64,000 bases of DNA from Prunus persica (lineage: Eukaryota; Streptophyta; Magnoliopsida; Rosales; Rosaceae), in assembly GCF_000346465.2 (NCBI RefSeq), contig NC_034011.1, forward strand, positions 10,615,898 through 10,679,897, in the 5' to 3' direction. The notes beneath the pieces are model-generated. The model had not been told where the DNA came from and did no database searches. It saw nothing but the letters and a program-made list of their open reading frames with translations. Positions 56,784 through 64,000 of this stretch are shown here, in pieces; positions within the stretch are counted from its first letter, which is position 1, and each line of letters begins with the position of its first letter. The translations under genes were made by a program, and so were the position numbers.

Positions 56784-58563
56784 CTATATATTCTCTGAAA
56801 TCCTCATGTCAAACTAATCCCATAATCTGATTAGACCGTACTTTCCATAATCACACTAATCCTCATTCAAATTCATTTATGCACAACATAGTATTCAGAA
56901 AGCTAGTATTCATAATTCATCGATTTCAAGCCATCGAGCATATATTAAATATGGACATATGATCAGGCAATTAATTAATTCCTTATTCATGCCAAACGAT
57001 TATCCAAGCCATTCCCAATTCCACCCAATTAAACATAAAATAACATGCTTGGAAAGTAAAAGCGATTACATAATAATTCAAAAAAATTTAATAAAACTCT
57101 CATAGCAAAAATACCAATTTAAAACATACCTCCAATTACAATTACAACTACTAAAAGTCCTCAACCAAGCCGACATAGCCCACTATCTAAGTCAACTGGG
57201 CTTGCAGAGCCCACGACCTCAATTTGTTATATGACAATTCCAATTGGTCCTTAACCATAAGTTAAACCCATCCCAGAAGTCTCAGCACGATCCAACGGTC
57301 AGTTTGACCCCGCTCGCAAAATTTGACCAATTGGGCCCACAACCTTCGATTTTCGGTCCAAATGTTCTTATAAGTCCAATAAGGTCTACGTAACACATCT
57401 CGAGAGTTTTGTCTCGATCAAGCGGTCAGATCACTCACCATCGTACAATTGTACAATCAAGAGTTTAGTCTCGATCGAACGTCCCTATAAATCATTGATT
57501 CAGAGTATCCGAACTCCGATTCTCGATCTACCAGTTCCTACACAATCCTAGAGATACGAGAAATGACAAATTTGAAACTGAGACCGATTAGACGGTTCGA
57601 ACCTATCGAACTCGAATATTGCGTCATATGTGAAGTTTCATTTGATAGTCAAACAATAACTATCGCTAATCTAAACATACCGACGTGCTCGGGACAACAT
57701 GAAGAATATTTTGGAACCTTAAGAGCCTCCAAAATGGGTCCCACGCGCTGCCGGCGCGTGGGTGTCTTGAGTAATTTTTGGCGATTGGAAAACTACAAAT
57801 TGCCAGCCAATACCTATACCTACAGAACCACCACAACTAGGGGAGTCACTTTTGGTCTTGGACCCAGGCCAAAAACTGACCGGAAATAGTCAAAAACACC
57901 ATCAAACCGCCAACCAAAAATGGGTTTAAGAATCAATCCCTAAAACCTCAAAATTAACCCAAATCAAGTACATAAGCATGTAGAGCAAGAAAAGTAGATG
58001 AAGTTTCATACCTCACTCGACGAAAACCATTGCCGGAATCGCAAGAAAATGCAAGAACATCGCCGGAAAAACCTAACCATTTCTCAGCTTCGATTCGAGC
58101 TCAACGTCAGCAAATCGGATCAGGTCTTGGGTGGGTGTTGTAGAGGACGACGAGAGAAACATTTTTCGTAAAGGTGGCACGGCTAACTGGTGCACAACGG
58201 CGTCGACTGGTTGTCGGGAAGTCGAACAGTCATTGTGTTGCGAATGGTCAGAGGAAGAAGTGTTGGGTAGGGGGGAAGAAAAAAGAAGGAGAAAAAAAAA
58301 AACAAAAAGAGCCCCGGGTACTATAGCAGTAACAAATTTGAAAATTCCCTTTACGTCCTTTTTGTTTCTAGACCTTTCCTTCTTCGTTACAACTCGGAAT
58401 TAGGCATGACACATGTCTACGAACTCGTATCGTCGAGCTCTATGCAACGATGCCACTCAATCCCCCAAAAAATGTGACTAAAGTGCCCTTTTATCCAAGG
58501 GCAAAAAAGTAATTTCACAATTAAATAATTAAATAAACCCTTAAATTGGGTCGGGTTGTTACA
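56784..58563. other. Remainder of the outer solo LTR
   Basis: Non-coding LTR sequence with no gene. It resembles the 3' half of the nested solo LTR in layout, with blocks such as CGAACCTATCGAACTCGAAT (57598) shared with 54690. The open frames are not supported. Confidence 0.6.
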
Positions 58564-58568
58564 GTATA

Positions 58569-59831
58569 TGTGTGTGTGTGTGTGTTTCCCTTTATATATG
58601 TACCTGCATTACAAGTAATAGTTTTTTTCTTGAGTTTTCTTAAACAATTTTTTGATGGAGTTTCCTATACACACACACACATACCTTCCTTCTAGGTAAT
58701 AGTTGTTTTTTCTTGGGTTTTCCAAAGAAATTTTTATGGAATTTTATCTCAATATACTCAAGTGTGAGTATACCTGTTGTAGATGTATGAGTTCCTTTTT
58801 TTCCTTTTTCTACAACCTTTTAGATAGGTACTTTTTAACTTTAATTATGAGTTTAAAAATCCATACCAAAGGTATTATATGATTTCAATTACTTGAACTA
58901 AGGACAATTTATGGGTATAACTATGTGCACAAGAGTTGGCTTTTGGGTTTAATTACCTAGACTAGAGGTAACTTATAGATTTGATTTCCTGAACTAGAGG
59001 TAATTTATGGGTTTAATTACCTGAACTAGAGGTGGGGTTGCAATTAAATTCAAATCAAATCTGATAATTAATTTCCAACAAATCAATAACTTACCGGTTT
59101 TACAAATCCATAATTTACCTTATTTATGTTTTAGGGGCATAATTGGAACAACAAAATAATTAATTAATAAATAAAATAAAGTGTAAACATCAATAAATAA
59201 AAAAGTCATGCAATCTTATGTGGCACAAAAGTCAAAGAACTTAAATCAACAACAACTTAAAAAAAAAAAAAAAAAAAAAGAATTGGGCATATGCCAAATT
59301 TTCTATAAAAAGAATGGAGAAGAAAGCTAGGTTTTGAAGAAAATAAATCCTAGCATTAAAAAGTCATGAAATCCAAATCTTGCGAGATATATTGAAATAT
59401 GAAAAATTGGTTTTGTAGATAATTACCATATTATCGCCATCTCAAACAATAGAATCTCCAAATTAAAATGTGAAAATTTGTTTGGTCAAGATTAGGATCT
59501 TCGCTTTCTACTCTTTCCAAGCGACAAGTCCTTACTCTTTCCTAAGTTATAGATAAATGAAGTTTCCAAAATTGAAACCCTTAATTAACAAAATGATAAG
59601 AAAGAAAAAATAATAAACTAATCTGGAAATTATGTTATTGGTTAGCTAGTAGCATCAATTAAACCTGACCGACTTTATACCCTAAACCACACATTCGATG
59701 CATCTTCCAATGCCCTAGAGTATACTATAAAGCCTTACAGAGCACAATCAAGCAGCCGCTAATTCTGTCAGAAAGACTAGCTTATTTCCTTGTGGAGAAA
59801 ACAAAGAACTAAGAACTGAGTGAAGAAGAAT
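58569..59831. other. Host DNA between the LTR nest and the kinase remnant
   Basis: It begins with the TG microsatellite that received the insertions, followed by AT-rich sequence. Short direct repeats containing TTACCTGAACTAGAGGTAA occur at 58940-59035. An A-run lies at about 59258-59279. A TATACTATAA sequence at about 59721-59730 could be the promoter of the broken kinase gene. No gene is seen. Confidence 0.5.
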
Positions 59832-60900
59832 AATGAAAAGAAAGGTAGAAGAAAAATTAGACGGAGAAAAGCACAGCATGGGCAGTCATGGAGTGCACTG
59901 GTTGAGAGGGAAGTTGATTGGAAAAGTAAGCTGTGGTTCTGTTTTTCTTGCGAGAAATGATGGCGGTGAAATCAGCAAAGGTCTCTGCTTCTGAGTCCAT
60001 TAAACATGAGTCAGACGTTCTCTTTGAGATCAAGGGTTGCCCCTTCATTATCGAGCGCCTGGGTGAAGAGACCACGGCCACAGACAAGGGTGACATGGCC
60101 TACAACTTGTTTTGAAAATTTGCTTCCGGAGGAACCCTAGATGGTCTCATACATAAATCCAGAGGTCATAAATTACCCGAAGATACACAAGGTCAATTCT
60201 TGAATGGATTCAACACATTCACAAGTGTGACTATGTTCACTGCGATTTGAAGCTGGACAACATTTTGCTTGTGCCTACCACAACAACTAGTTCTGGTGGT
60301 ACTAGTTTTGTAGCCAAGATTGCAGATTTTGGACTCGCTAAGAAAACTAATGTAAATTACAGTCGATGGGGAGGCACGCCTAGATATCTGTCCCCAGAGG
60401 CTTTTATTAATAACAAACAAGATCAGTCCTCCGATATTTGGTCTCTAGGTTGTATTGTGTTTGAGATGCTAACCGGCAAGTCGCCCTGGGATTTGAAGCC
60501 TGGTTACAATCCAAACATGTTGATGTTTTATCATCTACGTACTTGCAAAATTCCGACTGGAATCTCAGATGTGACCAGGGATTTTCTCAAGAGTTGCCTT
60601 GCCATGAAGAGCAGGGAAAGATTAACAGCGGAAAGTCTCTTGTCTCATCCATTCGTAGCGCAGCCACAATCATCAAAAGAGGTTCATACCAAGGTGAAGC
60701 TGGTTAACTCCTTTTTGGGCTACGCATCTGGTGTATATGTTGCATCAAACCAAGCTCAGATGACCATGCAATCTCTGCCATTGTACAATGAAAGCATCCT
60801 TCCCTGCAGGTTTTCGGTATTCCAGCTAGGTTGTTTGTTGTTGTATTCCTTTTTTGTTTGTAATATGAATCAATTCAAATCAATCATGTCAAGTCTGTAA
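59832..60900 (+). pseudogene. MAP3K-like (STE11/MEKK) protein kinase pseudogene
   Basis: Relatives are plant MAP kinase kinase kinases of stress signalling, about 340 residues long and intronless. The start MKRKVEEK (59832) leads to the Gly-rich loop GKLIGKVSCGSVFLARN. The frame then shifts near 59955 to the lysine region AVKSAKVSASES and reaches TGA at 60113. It continues with FASGGTLDGLI, shifts again near 60195, and then reads VHCDLKLDNILL (catalytic loop, 60235), KIADFGLAKK (60316), GTPRYLSPEAF and SSDIWSLGCIVFEMLTG to the stop at 60898. The open 3' part is 217 codons. The Gly-rich loop carries Val-Ser-Cys where Gly-Ser-Phe is usual. It is a pseudogene unless an assembly error explains both shifts. 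Confidence 0.85.
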
Positions 60901-61254
60901 CCACAAAAGTGTACAAACATATTCAAGTTTTTATCAAAATATCTGTGTACTTTTAATGGTCTTAATATAGTAATATTATAGCAACTGGGGCAAGCTGTCT
61001 ATTATGCCTTTAAAATAGCTTCACTTCCATTTCGATGGTTTTTGGTTTGCCGGTTTACTGAACTGGAAATCCATTTTTCTGTTTGGGTTTAGAGTAACTC
61101 TTGAGCAGTCTCTTTGATCCTGGTTTTTCTAGTTTTGTGCAGCCTCCCTTTGCCTGATGGTTCTGAATAAACCAACTTTTTGTTAGTAGTCTATGAGACA
61201 GGTTGGAAATTGTTTATGTTATTCTAACTACTGTTAATTGCAATCAAAATACAG
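60901..61254. other. Intergenic DNA downstream of the kinase remnant
   Basis: No gene recognised. The end (from about 61220) resembles an intron leading to the protease exon, with acceptor AATACAG. Confidence 0.45.
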
Positions 61255-61345
61255 GATGTTGTTGGGCTTTTTCCGCAGTGGCAGCCACGGAAGGAATTAC
61301 TCAGCTTACCACTGGTAAATTGATCTCTTTGTCCGAGCAAAATGA
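61255..61345 (+). pseudogene. Papain-type cysteine protease exon fragment
   Basis: After the acceptor ACAG|GATG the codons give CCWAFSAVAATEGITQLTTG then KLISLSEQNE, the active-site cysteine segment of a SAG12-like protease, after which similarity stops. It is a better-preserved relative of the exon at 12993: the frameshift present there near 13040 is absent here. No other exon of this copy is nearby on this strand. Confidence 0.85.
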
Positions 61346-62476
61346 ATTAATCCTGATAATAATACATCAACATATATTTTGTTTATAAATGAATTCTGAT
61401 CGTATAAGCAAACTTCACACATATATCAACATGTTTGCCATTAGTACCCATTTACTAATTACTGACAGTAAGATCAAGGTTATGAAAATAAAGAACCCCT
61501 ACATTTTCTAATATTTCAACATAGAAGACATTCCTTCTATGTTTCCAACATAGGCCACTGAAATAATAATAATTTCATAAAGAAAACGATTGCAGGACAA
61601 CAACCCCCACAGTTTAATGAAATTCTCAAACTCCTAAAAATTAGGGAAAGTCTCAAAATATATTGAGACAATTGGCCTGAAAATATGCCAATTCAAAGTC
61701 ATCTTAATTTTCATTGTAAGTATCATAGTGAAACCGCGGAATGCCTCGCATAAATAAAAATTACAGTATTCACGTATCTAATGGGGTGTTCATACAAGTA
61801 TAAAACTTTAATACTTACGTTTCATTGAGTTGAAAGTTTCCCCAAAGAATTTAATGGTCCATGCTGTTACACCCAACTTGAAAATAGTACTGCTTTATGC
61901 AATAGAAAGAAGCTTTCTATGAAAGTATTACAACGGTCATCACAAGTGTATCACCCTTCGTTAGCTCGCAACATTATTTATAACTCCACAAAACATATAG
62001 TCCCCCAAACTATTCATACACCAACATCAAAAGAAAACTTGTGTTTTATAGTCGATGTAAAATTTCAATTTTTTTTTTTAAAAAAATACTCAAATAAAGC
62101 TAACGGCTGCATGTATATATAAATCCAATCCTTCAAATCACATAATTCAAGTCAATGAAAATGAAACAATATGTAAGATTCGACTGGTCATGCTACATTG
62201 CAATTTTAAAGGGTAGGGACCCTTACGTGCCTTGACGTTCATAACAAGTATGGGTATTGCCATTTGCAACTTACCAAAGCTGGACCACTAGCATACGAGT
62301 TTAGGTAGACAATTTTGTCTTGTGTCTTCCGATATCCAAATGAAATTTAGTTACACCACTTGTATACATGAATGATTTGAGTAGCATCCAAACGCTACTC
62401 TTAAGATTGTTGGAAAATTTGGTTTATGAATGCTATTTTTCCTTCAAAACATCATATCTTTCCTTCAAAATTTGGT
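61346..62476. other. AT-rich intergenic DNA
   Basis: No gene, RNA or repeat recognised. The small open frame at 61919-62122 is unsupported. Confidence 0.5.
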
Positions 62477-62659
62477 TTATGAATGCTCTTTCTCATTAAC
62501 ATCATTGTATTCGCATCCATAAAGAACCATCCATTGTTCGTATCTTTCGTACATTGATGCATCTTGGAGGTTACGAGAAGTGGCTTCACTAGACCAAGTC
62601 CCCAACATAAGGATCAAGACCAAACAAACACATCTCCACAGCTGCTTAATGAACTCCAT
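62477..62659 (-). pseudogene. First-exon fragment of a papain-type cysteine protease
   Basis: The start codon is at 62659-62657. A hydrophobic signal peptide (LWRCVCLVLILMLGTWSSEA) is followed by SRNLQDASMYERYEQWM, the beginning of the I29 inhibitor prodomain of SAG12-like proteases, then YGCEYNDVNEKE. The frame ends at once in a stop and the rest of the prodomain is missing. An upstream in-frame ATG (62773) exists, but the family pattern and signal peptide support the inner start. It faces the other fragment at 61255 on the opposite strand. Confidence 0.8.
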
Positions 62660-62684
62660 TGTATAGCTAAAACTGGGAGAAGCT

Positions 62685-63400
62685 AGGGTTTGGTAAAGTA
62701 AATGAACCAAAGTGCAGTTTAAATAGTGCTTTGATGACCTTCCTATCACGGAGTCCCCAAACAATATCTGCAATCTTATTTTGTCGCCAAGTAAAAGTTC
62801 TTATATGAACCCTGCTGTCAGATTAATAGTAAATAAATGGTTTCGTACTATGTGCTGATGGACCCAAAGCTATGAAGGACAATATAGCACATGTCCAAAA
62901 TGCGCATGGTTTCTTCATTGTTTTCACAAATCCCTCAATTTCTTTCTGGCAAATCCCTAATATGGAAATTATCTAGACACAACCACCAAATATATGAACT
63001 ATTTTAATTGTTTCATTGGCTGTTTCTGTTTTCAAATAACATTTCAGGGAAACAGTTGAATGTGCCACAAGTTTTGGAACTGCTAATATATCTGTCAAAC
63101 AAGAATCATTTGGGTACATTTCTGATATTTTTCTTCTCCTTGTTGAAAGGGACAGCTAGGGCTTGGTAAAGTCGATGAATTAAAGAGCAGCAGGTACACT
63201 GAAATAGTGGATTCACAGTTTATATAGTTATCAAAATTACTATCTGCTAACTTATTTGGTCGGCCAGAAAAATTAAGTTCTGATATGAGCCGCACTGCCA
63301 GAAGAATAGTAAATAATGATTTGAAGGACAATATACAGTACAAGTCCAAAAGACTATGGTTTCTTCATTGTTTTTCGGAATTCTTCTGTCGCTTTTTGGC
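62685..63400 (-). repeat. Diverged tandem duplication of a protease promoter region
   Basis: Plus-strand segments near 62685-62920 and 63153-63380 share AGCTAGGG(T/C)TTGGTAAAGT, then AATAGTAAATAA, GAAGGACAATATA and ATGGTTTCTTCATTG in the same order. The second copy has no coding exon attached in the window. Confidence 0.65.
62718..62726 (-). promoter_or_regulatory. TATA-like element of the protease fragment
   Basis: CTATTTAAA on the minus strand, about 60 bp upstream of the start codon. The region upstream of it is duplicated in diverged form at 63150-63400. Confidence 0.45.
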
Positions 63401-63470
63401 AAATTCCTTTTGTCTTCAAGAATAATGCTCAAATTTTCTATTTTAATTTTTTCGTTGTGAATGCCTCAAA

Positions 63471-64000
63471 TGACAGGATCCGCCCTGAATTTGCCGAAAC
63501 TCGAGACGAATCCTATGAAAATTCCTGACATCACCCAAATGTCGGGCCCACTTCTAAAACTATATCCTTTTTTCCAAAAAGGAATAAGGGCACGAGACTT
63601 TCTACTGAAATTTCGGCAGAGTCACCCCTGTAAATTGAACATTCCCCAAATTTCAACCTGCACAAAATTCACAATTTATATCCCAACAGGCAGCACGCAC
63701 AATATAACTTCATGCAGTTCACATAAACGGCCTCTGGCCTTCAAATAATTCGAAACAGAACCGCCAACAATGTTCTTAAATCAAATTAATGCATTAAACA
63801 ATGCATAATATAAACTCAAACTTACTTATGAACGCCTACTGTAATCAACATAGAGAATAACCAACATACGAGGTTTTAACCTCCTAACACAATCACATCC
63901 ACAAATTAACAACATTCACTCAGTCCAACGGAATAATAAATATTTATTCAATCAAGCCTCGTTTCCATTCGAATTTCAGGACCATCGACAAGGTCCAAGT
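63471..64000 (+). repeat. Start of another TGACAGG-type LTR, cut by window end
   Basis: It starts TGACAGGATCCGCCCTGAAT and follows the solo LTR at 52427 block by block (GAGACGAATCCT, GGCAGAGTC, AATGTTCTTAAATCAAA, AATTTCAGGACCA). Its far end is outside the window, so it may be a solo LTR or part of a full element. Confidence 0.85.

Larger units (their letters stand above)
39102..58563 (+). mobile_element. Solo LTR (~3.9 kb net) of a gypsy-type element, expanded by three nested insertions
   Basis: It starts TGACAGGACCCG and ends GGGTTGTTACA. The target duplication GTATA is at 39097-39101 and 58564-58568. Subtracting the CACTA, the nested solo LTR and the 83-bp LTR with their duplications leaves about 3.87 kb. 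No gag, pol or primer site is found, so it is a solo LTR. It contains the block CCTTACTGAGGGATCAAGCC (39698), shared with the nested solo LTR at 53079, so both belong to related families. Confidence 0.88.

Noticed and set aside
56338..56817. 159-codon Asn-rich open frame
   Set aside because: It is produced by the (AAT)n microsatellite inside an LTR; no domain and no conserved start.

Overview
This window is nuclear DNA of a flowering plant. The genes have spliced introns, plant-type LTR retrotransposons and CACTA transposons are abundant, and the recognisable host genes (a plant O-methyltransferase, senescence-type papain proteases, a MAP3K-like kinase) belong to eudicot-typical families. A woody Rosaceae-like genome is possible, but that is a guess. 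Most of the 64 kb is transposon DNA inserted into other transposon DNA. The only apparently intact host gene is the two-exon O-methyltransferase at 9627-11311.

Layout. 1-4685: 5' part of a CACTA element on the minus strand, cut by the window start. 4800-5642: 5' LTR and gag of a copia element, minus strand. 5643-9626: AT-rich DNA with a 475-bp hAT-like MITE and a ~1-kb foldback element. 9627-11311: O-methyltransferase. 11312-12992: LINE and copia LTR scraps. 12993-19907: a papain-type cysteine protease pseudogene split by a dead Ty1-copia element (13291-19617, target duplication CTTCT), which itself carries a truncated foreign LTR. 20375-39090: a gag-only Ty3-gypsy element (target duplication GTGTG) split by a Tat-lineage gypsy element (22223-34470, target duplication CCACC) that carries pol remnants and a multi-exon antisense gene. 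39102-58563: one solo LTR (target duplication GTATA) holding a complete 12,038-bp CACTA element (40097-52134, target duplication AAC), a second solo LTR (52427-55881, target duplication CAATC) and an 83-bp remnant LTR (56281-56363). 58569-63470: host DNA with a broken MAP3K-like kinase and cysteine protease fragments. 63471-64000: start of one more LTR.

The nesting order can be read directly from the target-site duplications. Both big gypsy-type insertions (20375-39090 and 39102-58563) landed in one TG microsatellite, so about 38 kb now separates bases that were once neighbours.

The most unusual content is as follows. (1) Short CpG-bearing motifs (cores CGTCG/CGACG) fill nearly all the non-coding parts of the CACTA elements rather than only their ends. 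(2) The CACTA carries a gene with a Ptta/En/Spm transposase-like part followed by an Ulp1-like peptidase part. (3) The Tat element has an intron-bearing antisense gene. (4) Two LTR subfamilies carry arrays of alternating stem-loop modules. All coordinates were read by eye; no alignment or database search was possible.
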